A stretch of 64,000 nucleotides of DNA from positions 1 through 64,000 of the forward strand of contig CAIVSQ010000575.1 of assembly GCA_903908605.1 (NCBI GenBank). The letters run 5' to 3'. The stretch comes from an uncultured Anaerolineae bacterium (lineage in GTDB: Bacteria > Chloroflexota > Anaerolineae > Anaerolineales > Villigracilaceae). The notes under the pieces were generated by a model, which saw only the letters and a list, made by a program, of their open reading frames with translations, was not told where the DNA came from and did no database searches. Of the stretch, positions 51,500 through 61,082 are shown one piece after another. The first letter of the stretch is position 1. Each line of letters starts with the position of its first letter. Both the position numbers and the translations under genes were made by a program.

Positions 51500-52825
51500 A
51501 TGGCTCAAGCTACCATTCGTTTCCCACGTGGTTTTTTATGGGGCACCGCCACTGCGGCGCACCAGGTCGAAGGTAACAATACGAATAATAACTGGTGGGC
51601 CTGGGAACAACAGGAAGGACGGATTTTGCAAGGGCACAAATCTGGGTTGGCTTGCGATTGGTGGGGCGGGCGCTGGAAAGAAGACCTGGATCGCGCCGCT
51701 GAGGCAGGTCAGAATGCGCACCGTTTTTCGATCGAGTGGAGCCGCATCCAACCCACACCCGATCAGTGGGATGAAACCGCGCTGGAACGTTATCGCAGTA
51801 TATTGCGTGGGATGCATGAGCGTGGCTTGATGCCGATGGTCACGCTGCACCACTTTAGCAATCCGATCTGGTTGGAAGAGCAGGGCGGCTGGGAGAACGA
51901 CGATACCCCGGCCAAATTCGCGGCTTTCGTGCGTAAGGCGGTTGATGCGCTTAAAGAATATGTTTCCCACTGGGTGACGATCAATGAGCCGAATGTGTAT
52001 GCCTATGCTGCGTTTAACGAAGGCGTATTCCCACCCGGAAAGCGCAACATTGGTTCAACCTTCCATGTCATGCTCAACCTGGTGCGCGCACATGCCATGG
52101 CCTACAAAATAATTCATGAAATTCAGCCCGAGTCGCGCGTTGGCTTGGCAATGAATTACCTCTCCATTTTCCCCGCTACCGCATCCCCCCTGGATCGATT
52201 TGTTGCTGGAGTGCAGTCCACCATTTATAACGATCTCTTCCCGCGTGCTGCCAGGGATGGTAAGGTCAATTTCATGTATCGAACTGTGCGGATTCCCGAG
52301 GCGGCGCACACCCAGGATTTCCTGGGCATTAATTACTATTCACGTAATGTGGCTTCATTTGATCTTCGCGCGGTCTCGACACTCTTTGGCCGTATGAAAC
52401 ACCCTGAGGGCGTAGAAGAAAGCGCGACGGGTTTTATTGCGAATGTACCAGAGGGCTTTTACGAAGCGATGAAGTGGGGCTTACAGTTTAACGTGCCCAT
52501 GATCGTCACTGAGAATGGCGTGGAGGATCACGAGGACAAGATGCGCCCGCGCTATATTGTTCAGCACATCCAACAAATGTGGCGAGCGGTTAACTTTAAT
52601 TGGCCAGTGAAGGGTTATTTTCACTGGTCTTTGGTGGATAACTTTGAATGGGAACGGGGTTGGACGCAGCGCTTTGGCTTGTGGGGCCTGGATATCGAGA
52701 CCCAGGCGCGCATTCGCCGTAATTCAGTGGATTTGTATGCTGACATTTGCAAGGAGAATGGTCTTTCGAGCGCGATGGTAGAAAAGTACTGCCCGGAGAT
52801 ATTGGCAAGAATATTCCCTGATTAA
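51500..52825 (+). CDS. GH1 family beta-glycosidase
   Basis: The 441-residue cytosolic TIM-barrel enzyme hydrolyses beta-glucosides or related disaccharides. The acid/base Glu163 lies in TINEPN and the nucleophile Glu338 in VTENG. The barrel opening RFPRGFLWGTATAAHQVEG, the HRFSIEWSRI strand and the closing WSLVDNFEWERGWTQRFGLW are standard. The length is near normal (about 450). GGAG lies about 8 bases before the ATG. Substrate range cannot be told. It may be co-transcribed with the GT-B-like gene upstream. Confidence 0.93.
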   Translation: MAQATIRFPRGFLWGTATAAHQVEGNNTNNNWWAWEQQEGRILQGHKSGLACDWWGGRWKEDLDRAAEAGQNAHRFSIEWSRIQPTPDQWDETALERYRSILRGMHERGLMPMVTLHHFSNPIWLEEQGGWENDDTPAKFAAFVRKAVDALKEYVSHWVTINEPNVYAYAAFNEGVFPPGKRNIGSTFHVMLNLVRAHAMAYKIIHEIQPESRVGLAMNYLSIFPATASPLDRFVAGVQSTIYNDLFPRAARDGKVNFMYRTVRIPEAAHTQDFLGINYYSRNVASFDLRAVSTLFGRMKHPEGVEESATGFIANVPEGFYEAMKWGLQFNVPMIVTENGVEDHEDKMRPRYIVQHIQQMWRAVNFNWPVKGYFHWSLVDNFEWERGWTQRFGLWGLDIETQARIRRNSVDLYADICKENGLSSAMVEKYCPEILARIFPD

Positions 52826-52828
52826 TGG

Positions 52829-52860
52829 TTGACTTTTGTGGTCGATTTGGAGTATATAAT
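52829..52860 (+). promoter_or_regulatory. Promoter of the NBR1-Ig lipoprotein gene
   Basis: TTGACT (52829-52834) is followed by overlapping -10 candidates TATATA (52853, 18-base spacing) and TATAAT (52855, 20-base spacing). Predicted transcription start near 52867 leaves a 150-base leader. Confidence 0.5.
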
Positions 52861-52866
52861 GACTAA

Positions 52867-53016
52867 AGTCCTTTGTAGTACCAAAGCAGCCGAATTATTC
52901 TGATTCACCAGGGGTTCCTGCTTCGCGCCTCCACGGTGTTAACCCTTGCAGGCTGCATTTATTGGATGGAGCTTGAATAATATCGTGGCCGTCTCCCGGA
53001 GATAATAGGTATCTTG
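52867..53016 (+). promoter_or_regulatory. Structured leader RNA of the NBR1-Ig lipoprotein gene
   Basis: About 150 untranslated bases show nested helices: GCAGCC (52886-52891) with GGCTGC (52951-52956) encloses CAGGGGTT (52909-52916) with AACCCTTG (52941-52948). GAATTATTC near 52892 can also pair with GAATAAT near 52975, giving an alternative fold. No known riboswitch family is recognised. Confidence 0.4.
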
Positions 53017-53616
53017 ATGAAGAAAAATTCCTTTATTGTTTTATTCCTGGCGCTTATCCTGTTGTCAGCTTGTGCTGCCAGCCCGACTGATGCTCAGCCT
53101 ACTCCTACTGAATTCGATGTCAGCGCGCTGCAGACGGCTGCCGTCGAAACCATTGTTGCTGTCTACACCCAGACAGCTGAGGCGCAACCCAAGCCAGTGT
53201 TGCCGAGTGAAACAAGCACGCCTGTGCCGCTTGTACCCACCGAGACCGTCACGCCTACCCCGGCGCTTAGCCCCACGGCGCAGTTATGTGATAATTCGGC
53301 TTACGTGAGCGATATTTCGGTCGTTGACGGTATGCAAATGGCTGCCGGCCAGGCTTTTGTCAAAACCTGGAAAATCAAGAATACCGGTACCTGCTTGTGG
53401 ACCAAGGGTTATCAGATGATTGTGGCGTATGGTGAGAAGATGGGTGGGATACCTACCGCTGTACCGGCGGAAGTATTGCCTGGAGCTGAAATTGAGATTT
53501 CGATCAACCTGGTTGCGCCGGCTAAACCCGGGAATTATGGTGGTTATTGGCGTTTGATCAATGACAATGGCGTGCCGTTTGGCGAAATTTTCACTGTGTT
53601 AATTGTTGTTCAATGA
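53017..53616 (+). CDS. Lipoprotein with NBR1-type Ig-like domain
   Basis: The 199-residue protein has a signal peptide ending LLSAC (Cys19 lipidated). A Pro/Thr-rich linker covers about 25-85. The rest is an NBR1 central Ig-like domain (FVKTWKIKNTGTCLWTKGYQ, then PAKPGNYGGYWRLINDNGVPFG), as in many Chloroflexota secreted proteins. It probably binds a surface partner outside the membrane; function is unknown. ATG at 53017 is chosen over TTG at 53014. The stop overlaps the queG start by 4 bases, so the two are translationally coupled. Confidence 0.88.
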   Translation: MKKNSFIVLFLALILLSACAASPTDAQPTPTEFDVSALQTAAVETIVAVYTQTAEAQPKPVLPSETSTPVPLVPTETVTPTPALSPTAQLCDNSAYVSDISVVDGMQMAAGQAFVKTWKIKNTGTCLWTKGYQMIVAYGEKMGGIPTAVPAEVLPGAEIEISINLVAPAKPGNYGGYWRLINDNGVPFGEIFTVLIVVQ

Positions 53617-54710
53617 TGGTTGGTGAGGGTGGTCAGCACGCGCTGATGCAGCCAGCCGAACTGGCCCATGCATTGAAGCAGGAAGCCCGCCGGCTTGGTT
53701 TCACGCTGGCGGGTATTGCTTGCCCAGTGCCGCCGACTCATCTGGATGTTTACTTGGCATGGCTGAAAGCCGGCAGGCAGGCTGGGATGGGCTACCTGGC
53801 GGAACCTCGTGCGGTTGAACGTCGCTCTGATCCGCACCTGATCCTGCCTGAATGTCAATCCATCCTGGTGTTGGGTGTTCCTTACTACAATCCAAATTAT
53901 GCTGGTGCCCACGACCTACAGTCTGCGCATGGGCCGCATGGGCGGGTGGCTGCTTACGCATGGGGTGAAGATTATCACCTGGTACTACCGCAGCGATTGG
54001 AAGCACTGGTACGATTCCTCGAGAGGTTAACTGGTTCACCGGTTCCCAATCGCTGGTATACCGATACTGGCCCAATTCTTGAGCGTGAGCTTGCTATGCA
54101 AGCCGGGCTGGGATGGATCGGTAAAAATACCTGTTTGATCAATCCACGGCATGGTTCGTATTTTTTGCTCAGCGAGATACTGCTGGGTATCCCCCTGCCA
54201 CCAGATCCTCCGCAGGTGACTGACCAATGCGGTAGTTGTACACGCTGCATACAGGCTTGCCCGACCGGTTGTATTCGGCAGGATCGTACACTGAATGCCA
54301 GCCGTTGCATTTCCTACCTGACAATAGAAAATAAGGCTGAAATCCCCCTGGATTTGCGTGCTTCGGTCGGGGACTGGGTGTTTGGATGTGACCTGTGCCA
54401 GATGGTTTGTCCCTGGAATAAGCATTTCGCCCATGATGAGGGTGACCCGATGTTTGCACCTCGACCTGGGGTTGCATTTCCCGACCTGGCGACTGAATTG
54501 ATGCTTACTCCGCAGGAATTTAACAGCAAGTTCAAGGATAGCCCGGTAAAACGAGCCAAGCGGCGCGGATACTTGCGTAACACTGCCACCGTAGCAGGCA
54601 ACAGCGCCGACCAGCGGCTGACGCATGTGCTTGAGCACTCAGGTCAGGATGACGAGCCACTTGTGCGTGAAGCGGCTGGCTGGGCGATGGCGCGAGTGAA
54701 GCCATCGTAA
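53613..54710 (+). CDS. queG: Epoxyqueuosine reductase QueG
   Basis: The 365-residue cobalamin- and iron-sulfur-dependent enzyme makes queuosine in tRNA from epoxyqueuosine. The cobalamin domain (WYTDTGPILERELAMQAGLGWIGKNT) is followed by two [4Fe-4S] motifs, CGSCTRCIQACP (from Cys206) and CDLCQMVCPWN (from Cys259), and a short C-terminal HEAT-like tail. ATGA overlaps the lipoprotein stop. A later ATG (MQPAEL) could also start it. The rdgB gene follows 36 bases downstream. Other queuosine genes are not in the window. Confidence 0.95.
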   Translation: MMVGEGGQHALMQPAELAHALKQEARRLGFTLAGIACPVPPTHLDVYLAWLKAGRQAGMGYLAEPRAVERRSDPHLILPECQSILVLGVPYYNPNYAGAHDLQSAHGPHGRVAAYAWGEDYHLVLPQRLEALVRFLERLTGSPVPNRWYTDTGPILERELAMQAGLGWIGKNTCLINPRHGSYFLLSEILLGIPLPPDPPQVTDQCGSCTRCIQACPTGCIRQDRTLNASRCISYLTIENKAEIPLDLRASVGDWVFGCDLCQMVCPWNKHFAHDEGDPMFAPRPGVAFPDLATELMLTPQEFNSKFKDSPVKRAKRRGYLRNTATVAGNSADQRLTHVLEHSGQDDEPLVREAAGWAMARVKPS

Positions 54711-54746
54711 TCGTGATTGGGAAAGAATTCATTTTTCGAGGTTGGT

Positions 54747-55346
54747 ATGTTAAAGTTGTTGATCGCAACAGGTAACAAGGGGAAAATCAAGGAGCTCCGT
54801 ACCCTGCTTGCTGGGCTGGAGGTGGATCTGCTTACTCCGGGTGATATTGGCCTGGACTTGGATGTGTTAGAGGATGGACAGAATTACGAGGAAAACGCAG
54901 GCAAGAAGGCGCGGGCTTATAGCCAGGCCAGCGGCTACGTTTCACTGGCGGATGATTCTGGTCTCGAAGTGGATGCGCTGGGCGGGGCACCCGGGTTGTA
55001 TTCTGCTCGTTATTCGCCTAAGCCCCATGCAACCGACGCGGATAGGCGTGCTTATATGCTGGAAAATCTGAAAGGTCACCCACGCCCGTGGAAGGCCCAT
55101 TTTCACGCTACCATCGCAATTGGCACGCCTGATGGGCCGACTTTGTTTGCCGAAGGAAACTGCCATGGGGAGATTATCCCCACAGAACGGGGGAACAATG
55201 GTTTTGGATATGACCCAATATTCTATATACCGGAAATGAATGCCACCATGGCTGAATTGAGCATGGATGACAAAAACCGTTTGAGCCACAGGGCCCTGGC
55301 GGTCAACAACGCGATCCCTGCGTTGAGGAAGTTGATGAAATTTTAA
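54747..55346 (+). CDS. rdgB: XTP/dITP diphosphatase (non-canonical purine NTPase)
   Basis: The 199-residue protein hydrolyses dITP and XTP to monophosphates, keeping deaminated purines out of DNA and RNA. TGNKGKIKE at 8-16, LADDSGLEVDAL with GLYSARY, and RGNNGFGYDPIF are the substrate and metal sites, and DDKNRLSHRALA ends the core. The length is normal. The ATG at 54747 is preferred, with GAGG at 54738-54741. The longer upstream frame is not family-like. It follows queG closely and ends 19 bases before a convergent gene. Confidence 0.95.
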   Translation: MLKLLIATGNKGKIKELRTLLAGLEVDLLTPGDIGLDLDVLEDGQNYEENAGKKARAYSQASGYVSLADDSGLEVDALGGAPGLYSARYSPKPHATDADRRAYMLENLKGHPRPWKAHFHATIAIGTPDGPTLFAEGNCHGEIIPTERGNNGFGYDPIFYIPEMNATMAELSMDDKNRLSHRALAVNNAIPALRKLMKF

Positions 55347-55365
55347 GGCAGCCAGGGACTGAATT

Positions 55366-56166
55366 TCAGATATTTCCACCAGGTTGATAGGGTATGCTGT
55401 TTAGAAAGAGATCCAGGCTTTTGGCAACTTGCTGAGGCTGTTCCAGCATCACCATGTGGCCTGCGCCAGGAACGATCTGCAACATGGATTTTTTTATTCG
55501 ACCGTGCATGGCCTCGGAATAACGCGCCGGGGTCATTTTATCTTCGGAGCCGCACAAGATCAGGGTTGGTGCCTTGATGCGACCGATAAGGCTGGTTTCA
55601 TCGTATGCGTCGCAGGCCAGGAAATCCCCGTGCAGGACAGGACAGCGAATTTCATTCATCCGGTGAGCAGCCTGTTCTTTTAAGCGATGATCCGCCTGAG
55701 AACTAAAGGAATAGTCCACACAGTTTTTGATGGCAATTGGCATGGTAGCTTCGATCGAAGAATCAGATAACAGGTTGGCTGCAACTCGCAGTCGTGGCGC
55801 TGTAGAAATTAGCCCCAGCCCCAGTGTGCGGCTGGGGTTGTGGATGCCGAGGTATAGGGCGATAGCTCCGCCCATTGAGTGCCCGATAAAAATTGCCTTG
55901 TGGATTTTGAGCGTCTCCATAAACGCCAGCACGCATTGAGCGTAGTCAGCGATGGATTGGCGGCCGATGCCCTCGGATTTCCCATGACCGGGTAGATCGA
56001 GAGCGTAAATTCGCTGTTCTTTGAGGCGCCGAATCTCGGGAGGCCAGGACAGGTTGTTACCACCAGCACCGTGGATAAAAATGATAGCTGGTTTGGCCCA
56101 GTTTTCCCCATTGTTGAAATAATACATACCCGCAGAGAGTGGCATAATTCTTATCCTGGCTGTCAT
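55366..56166 (-). CDS. Alpha/beta hydrolase
   Basis: The 266-residue protein has the usual triad: nucleophile Ser97 in GHSMGG, Asp near 211 in CGSEDKMTP and His near 239 in PGAGHMV. The oxyanion loop IHGAGGNNLSW precedes it. No signal peptide is visible. The substrate is unknown; lipase-, esterase- or proline-iminopeptidase-like roles are possible. The start is ATG at 56166, or Met8. It lies 36 bases downstream of the histidine kinase gene on the same strand, but no functional link is evident. Confidence 0.85.
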   Translation of the reverse strand: MTARIRIMPLSAGMYYFNNGENWAKPAIIFIHGAGGNNLSWPPEIRRLKEQRIYALDLPGHGKSEGIGRQSIADYAQCVLAFMETLKIHKAIFIGHSMGGAIALYLGIHNPSRTLGLGLISTAPRLRVAANLLSDSSIEATMPIAIKNCVDYSFSSQADHRLKEQAAHRMNEIRCPVLHGDFLACDAYDETSLIGRIKAPTLILCGSEDKMTPARYSEAMHGRIKKSMLQIVPGAGHMVMLEQPQQVAKSLDLFLNSIPYQPGGNI

Positions 56167-56202
56167 GAACTGGCTAGGTGTGGATAGTGCGTCAACACCT
56201 GG

Positions 56203-58002
56203 TTAGTTAGTGGTATTCTTTTTTTGATTATCGCGGGCGTTATGTAACAAGTCGGCTGCATCTTCTGTGAGAGGGATGAAGACCTGAATTTTTGTGCCTT
56301 TGCCGGGAGCAGATTGGATATTCAGTATGCCGTTGACAAGTTCGGTCCGTTCTCGCAGGTTAACCATGCCAAGACTGCCCCGCTTGTCGTAAGACTGTGT
56401 TACGGCGGCTACATCAAAGCCTTCGCCGTTATCTGAAATCTCCAAGAAGGCAATATCGGGGTGTTTGGGCAGCGGATTCAATCGCACCCATATCACCGGG
56501 GACTTGGCGTGTTTGCGGGCGTTGTTGACGGCCTCTTCGGCAATGTAGAAAATAACTCCACTCTTGCCCATTTCAATCTGGGCGGCAAGGGTTTCATCCA
56601 CCTGGATGCTGACATCCTGCTCATACATTTCCTTCATTTTTTCAGCATTGGCTTGCAGGGCAGCGATTAGGCCTTGCGATTCAAGTACCAGCGGGCGCAA
56701 GGTGAAAAGCATGTGCCTGATTTCCTTGGTGGTGCGCCGGGCGAGATCTTCGATTTTGACCAATTCATCCATGGCGATCGCTTGGTCGCCTCGATCGATC
56801 AGGCGCCGGACCATGCCGACACGCATGGCGATGGCAGAGACAGACTGGGTTGGACCATCATGCAGGTCGCGGGCTAGTTTTTTGCGGGCTTCCTCCTGCA
56901 CTTCCATCATGCGTTCTTTTTCATCGGATAAATCCTGGTAAAGGCGCGCGTTGTGTATGGCGATGACTGCCTGCCGGCCCACGATGCCGAGAATATCACA
57001 GCGTTCACGGTCAAAGAATCCCGGGCTGGTATGTCCGTAGATGATGACCCCATACATATTCAAACCGCTGCGCATGGGAATGCAGTAAACTGAGTTGCAT
57101 TGGCTCAATGCGATCACACGACCCAGCTCTGGGTCTTCTGCGAGATTGCCGCCAACTAGTGGCTCGCCTTCCTCTAGGGTTCTGGCGAGGATGCCGGTTT
57201 TTCCTGGGAAGGTGGTACGTGCATCGATTTGGGTAAACCGACGTGAAGCGCCAACAATCAATTCCTCTCCCTGGAATAGCAACACTGCACCGCAAAAATT
57301 ATTCTCTGCCATTTCGGGATTTGCCCGGCTGGTTTTGATTTCCACCTGCAAAGCGTTGATGCTTAAATCAAGGGAAGCCTCCAAAACATGTGTGTAGCTA
57401 AGCATGGAGGTCAGCTCTGAGGACATGTTGTAAATTGTACGCAATCGGTCGGTATCGACTTTCTGCTGTTTTTCACGCAGAACGATTTGTTTCTTGCGTT
57501 CATTCTGTAATTGGTTATAAGTGCGCTGACTGAGGTATCCAAACAGGCAGCCCAACCCAAGCGTGACAAGCGCTCCGATCATGATGATGAATATATTGGT
57601 CGTATTGAAGAAAATATCGGCAAGCTCAACCATGACCATGATTATGCTTGCCAGCAAGCCGCCCTTGAAGTTGAAATACAGGCTGGCACTTATCATGGGC
57701 AGTAGCAGTATCCAGGCGGCTGGGCCAACAAGTCCACCCGCGAAGAGAAAGAACAGGGCTGCGATAACCAGATCGACCGCGACGTTAATTTCTCGATGAC
57801 GTGCGAGGCGGCGGCTTTGCCCGGCCAGCCACATCAGGGTGGCATTCCAGGCAGTTAGGATCAACAACAAAATACTTGCAGGCGAGAGCAATTTCGCCGC
57901 AAGCGATAAGGATACTGTGGTTCCCAAGAGGATCAACCAGCGCAGGGAAACAACGTACCAGTCAGCCAGGTAAGGTGAATCAGATCGTACCATATTGATC
58001 AA
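56203..58002 (-). CDS. NarL-type sensor histidine kinase with GAF domain
   Basis: The 599-residue membrane sensor has about six helices in residues 15-165, a short coiled linker (LQNERKKQIVLREKQQKVDTD), a GAF domain (about 195-360), then HisKA_3 with the phospho-accepting His in ARDLHDGPTQSVSAIAMR near 390, and an HATPase_c domain (NNARKHAKSPVIWVRL, DNGEGFD, GSLGMVNLRERTE). Kinases of this type pair with NarL/FixJ response regulators; none is adjacent, so the partner is elsewhere. The signal is unknown. Confidence 0.92.
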   Translation of the reverse strand: MINMVRSDSPYLADWYVVSLRWLILLGTTVSLSLAAKLLSPASILLLILTAWNATLMWLAGQSRRLARHREINVAVDLVIAALFFLFAGGLVGPAAWILLLPMISASLYFNFKGGLLASIIMVMVELADIFFNTTNIFIIMIGALVTLGLGCLFGYLSQRTYNQLQNERKKQIVLREKQQKVDTDRLRTIYNMSSELTSMLSYTHVLEASLDLSINALQVEIKTSRANPEMAENNFCGAVLLFQGEELIVGASRRFTQIDARTTFPGKTGILARTLEEGEPLVGGNLAEDPELGRVIALSQCNSVYCIPMRSGLNMYGVIIYGHTSPGFFDRERCDILGIVGRQAVIAIHNARLYQDLSDEKERMMEVQEEARKKLARDLHDGPTQSVSAIAMRVGMVRRLIDRGDQAIAMDELVKIEDLARRTTKEIRHMLFTLRPLVLESQGLIAALQANAEKMKEMYEQDVSIQVDETLAAQIEMGKSGVIFYIAEEAVNNARKHAKSPVIWVRLNPLPKHPDIAFLEISDNGEGFDVAAVTQSYDKRGSLGMVNLRERTELVNGILNIQSAPGKGTKIQVFIPLTEDAADLLHNARDNQKKNTTN

Positions 58003-58091
58003 TCATAACCGGATTTATTAATCGATTCAGGTGAGTACCATTTCAAACAGGCAGGTAACTTCAGCCAGGGTGGATTATTTCAACTGAGGCT

Positions 58092-58826
58092 TCAGATTTC
58101 GTACCCCATTTTTTCAAGTTGACTACCAAACCGGTCGGTGAGTGTTTTTTGCTCGGCGGCCGTGTAGCGTTCACGGAAGCGGCCCACCTGGCCTTTGAAA
58201 AAATGGGTGCCCTGTTGGCCCTGGACCTGCCCGGACGGGCGGTACTTTTCGACCACATTTTTCACGGCTTCGCTGGCTGGATCAATATCCAAAAATTCAA
58301 CCAACCCGGCGGTTTCGTTGTCATAATTTTGGAGCAGGTCTTCGTAACGAGCCTTGAGCACGCCAGAGACTTGCATCCACTTCTCCCAGTCCATGACGTA
58401 TTCGGTGAAAAAGGCCATCGTTTTCTGGAAGTCGGTCAGGTGTGAGAAGGCATTTGGGCGGCCTTGTTGTTCCAAGACGCGCTTGCCGTAATCGTACGCC
58501 GAGAGCATGGCATCGCGCGGATCGCGGTAAATGTAGGTGGCGCGCATAATCCCGCCCTGGATAAGCGCTCGCGCCGTGATGGTAGGCCCTGAGTGGGCTT
58601 TGATTACAAAAGTATGGCCTAGTAAGGCAGGGCGAGCTACCATGATCAGTCTTCGGACGCTGAGTACGCCGATATTGCAGTTTACTTCGGTCAGGATGCC
58701 TTGCAACCCGAATTTTTCGCGAATATCACGGGCATCATTGCAGCCGGTGGTCGCCATTAGATCGTGGACAAGATTGTAGTGCCAACCGGAACCGGCGCGT
58801 GGCATGCCTACAGAAAGAATAATCAT
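58092..58826 (-). CDS. Sulfotransferase family protein
   Basis: The 244-residue protein uses PAPS to sulfate an acceptor. The 5'-phosphosulfate loop GMPRAGSGWHYN is at 7-18, and the 3'-phosphate site YIYRDPRDAMLSAY has Arg101 and Ser109. Both are the normal family motifs. ATG at 58826 with AAAGGA upstream is chosen over the longer frame. It starts 10 bases after the O-antigen ligase gene, so it likely sulfates the exopolysaccharide made by this cluster or its precursor. The acceptor is not known. Confidence 0.85.
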   Translation of the reverse strand: MIILSVGMPRAGSGWHYNLVHDLMATTGCNDARDIREKFGLQGILTEVNCNIGVLSVRRLIMVARPALLGHTFVIKAHSGPTITARALIQGGIMRATYIYRDPRDAMLSAYDYGKRVLEQQGRPNAFSHLTDFQKTMAFFTEYVMDWEKWMQVSGVLKARYEDLLQNYDNETAGLVEFLDIDPASEAVKNVVEKYRPSGQVQGQQGTHFFKGQVGRFRERYTAAEQKTLTDRFGSQLEKMGYEI

Positions 58827-58836
58827 GGTCAATCCT

Positions 58837-60324
58837 TTATTTATGTGTGAATGATGCGGCTGCACCGGCCAGGATGCCGAGGTTGATCCACATCTCCGGC
58901 ATGGCGAAGGAGTCCTGCGAAAAGCCTTGAAATACAACCGCTACCAGGGTGAAAATTCCTGCTGCGGCCAGCCAACGAGCATCGCCTGGTCCGGAACGTA
59001 ACAACTTCAGCGATTCGCCAAAAAGTGATAGGTAAAATGCCAGGAAGAGGATGAACCCGGGCAAGCCGGTCTCGGCCAACAAGCGCACGTATATGTTCTT
59101 CGGGTTGGGGTAAATGTTGGAAGATGGACTCATTTGGCGTGCGATTTCTGGTTCGCCCGAGAGCACCCAATCCGGCATATTTTGCATCATCTCAAAACCA
59201 CTTGCGCCCAGCCCTACGCCAGTGAATGGATGCTTCTCAAAGCTCTTGAGTGCGGCAGTGGCATAGGCCAGGCGTGGGCCCAAGTAGACATCCTGTGCAT
59301 ATGAAAGTATATCTGTTTTTTCTGATTTAAAGAACGCGGCGATGTAGCCTTTATCCGCCAGGAAAATTGATGCGCCAGCCAATGCGGCGATCACTGCCAG
59401 GATCAGAAACATCCTTGGCAAGGCAGTTGCCAACCAGGTTGGCTTGCCAGATCTCGCGCGGTTGTCAAAGCCAGCGCGCAGCCAGTCCCATGCGGCGCCT
59501 AGCGCATCATGCCCGGCAATAACCAGGGTAATCAACCCGCCAGCAACTGCAATCAGCAAGCCAGAGCGGGAGTAAGTCATAAGCAATAGTGCCAGGGCTG
59601 CCAGGAATAAGAGTGGCTCAACAAACTTAGCCAGGGTTGCAAGGTTGAATCTCCCCGATGTGGACCTGCTGGTGGAGACAAGTGTCCGGACGCGTGCCAA
59701 GAGCGCGCCTAACAGCCAGGGTAAATATAAAGTGGCGATTTGCCCGGCCAACCAGGACGGCTCATAAGCAAAACCCGAGACGCGCTTGTTCTTGACCAGG
59801 CCGCGCACTGAAAATAGGTTTTGGATCTGCAACAGTTGTTTGCGATGGCCGGTGTTTAGCCCAATGAATTGGACCGCTCCCCATAGCAGGTGGGCTACCA
59901 GGCCGACCATTATCCAGCGGACCGAGAACTTGATATCTTGGCTGTCCTGGTTCATCCAAAGTGAGGCGATAAAAAAGCCCAGCCCAAGGGCCAGGGTAAC
60001 GAAGGCACGCAGGGCGCGGTCGAAAAAGTCCACACCGCGCAATTCAATGGGTGCCATGGTGGCGCCAATGGCGGTTGCAGCCAGCGTAGCGAGCAGGAAG
60101 GCCAGCAGGATGGTGAGTGAGCCAGGCCAGGGACGTTTTATTTGGCCGTGGAATAAGCGATAAAGCAGTATGGGCAACAGCGCGGCAAGTGGATACAATG
60201 CCAGGGGACGAACATAGGTTCCGGAGCCCAGGAATGGCATGAATCGGAAACTGGTGATGGGTAGGGTCACCAGCACAAGGGCCCACAGGATGCGTGCCAG
60301 CGTTGAACTGCTGATCGCCTTCAT
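58837..60324 (-). CDS. O-antigen ligase/polymerase family membrane protein
   Basis: The 495-residue integral membrane protein has about 12 helices and the large outer loop near residues 340-400. The Wzy_C family marks are LLMTYSRSGLLIAVAG (about 255-270) and the late LLAETGLPG with conserved Arg/His around it. Family members ligate or polymerise glycan chains on undecaprenyl-phosphate at the outer face. It overlaps the Wzz-like gene by 4 bases, so the two act together in exopolysaccharide export. Confidence 0.88.
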   Translation of the reverse strand: MKAISSSTLARILWALVLVTLPITSFRFMPFLGSGTYVRPLALYPLAALLPILLYRLFHGQIKRPWPGSLTILLAFLLATLAATAIGATMAPIELRGVDFFDRALRAFVTLALGLGFFIASLWMNQDSQDIKFSVRWIMVGLVAHLLWGAVQFIGLNTGHRKQLLQIQNLFSVRGLVKNKRVSGFAYEPSWLAGQIATLYLPWLLGALLARVRTLVSTSRSTSGRFNLATLAKFVEPLLFLAALALLLMTYSRSGLLIAVAGGLITLVIAGHDALGAAWDWLRAGFDNRARSGKPTWLATALPRMFLILAVIAALAGASIFLADKGYIAAFFKSEKTDILSYAQDVYLGPRLAYATAALKSFEKHPFTGVGLGASGFEMMQNMPDWVLSGEPEIARQMSPSSNIYPNPKNIYVRLLAETGLPGFILFLAFYLSLFGESLKLLRSGPGDARWLAAAGIFTLVAVVFQGFSQDSFAMPEMWINLGILAGAAASFTHK

Positions 60325-61058
60325 TTTTGTTTTTTCCCGCCTGGCCTGGCTAACTGGGCCGCTGGAAGAAACAAAATGGCCAAACCTGCCAAGGTTAACA
60401 GACTGACTGCGCCAGCCAGGGCCTGAATTCCCAGGCTTGTTTTTCGTTCCGCCGGTAGCTCGGTGCCCTGACTGTAGGAGATTTGCAATTCAGGTGTAAT
60501 CGCCAGGGACTTGCCCTCGAGATTTTTGATCATGGCTTGCAAGCTGGTGTCAGTTGGGTTCTTTTCGAGGGCTTTGTGGGCGGCATCCAGGGAAATGGAA
60601 GACTGGATGGCATCGTGAACCTGGTTGGTAAAAGCCTCTGCCCAGGCAGCGGCGATTTTTGCAGCGGTCTTATCCGAGGGGTCGCTGGCGTAAAAGTGCC
60701 AGGCACCATCCTTTGGTTGGCTGAGCTCCAGCATGCCGCTGGATCGCAGTGTGCTTATCGTCAGGTTGGTCTGGGCAGAGACCTTCTCAAGTGTTGTATC
60801 CGACCAGGCTACTTCCACTAACTTGCGGCTTTCGCGTTCCAGATAGTAAAACAGTTCATTGTCTGGTTTATTGGGCCAGGATTTTTCCATATTAAAGCTG
60901 ACTACCACCGTGGCGCGAGCACGGTAATCAGGTGGATTGATCAGGTAAAGAACGCTGCCTAAAAGCCCACCAAGCAGGGCACCCAACACCCAAAAACGCC
61001 AGGCGCGCAGCAAGCGGATAAAGTCTTCCAGTGTGGCGGGGGCAAGCAGTGTTTGCAT
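60321..61058 (-). CDS. Wzz-family chain length determinant-like protein
   Basis: The 245-residue protein has one membrane helix near 22-42 and a second near 214-234, with an extracellular helical domain between, as in Wzz. The typical PPDYRARATVVVSFN follows the first helix, and no kinase domain is attached. Such proteins set glycan chain length with the polymerase. The basic tail (RPGGKKQK) is cytosolic. Gene order with the ligase supports the role. Confidence 0.8.
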   Translation of the reverse strand: MQTLLAPATLEDFIRLLRAWRFWVLGALLGGLLGSVLYLINPPDYRARATVVVSFNMEKSWPNKPDNELFYYLERESRKLVEVAWSDTTLEKVSAQTNLTISTLRSSGMLELSQPKDGAWHFYASDPSDKTAAKIAAAWAEAFTNQVHDAIQSSISLDAAHKALEKNPTDTSLQAMIKNLEGKSLAITPELQISYSQGTELPAERKTSLGIQALAGAVSLLTLAGLAILFLPAAQLARPGGKKQK

Positions 61059-61082
61059 GTATATTTCCTGGGGATGGGGAGT

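Noticed and set aside
52867-53000. 6S RNA candidate
   Set aside because: Only short sequence likeness and no terminator; kept as a leader structure instead.
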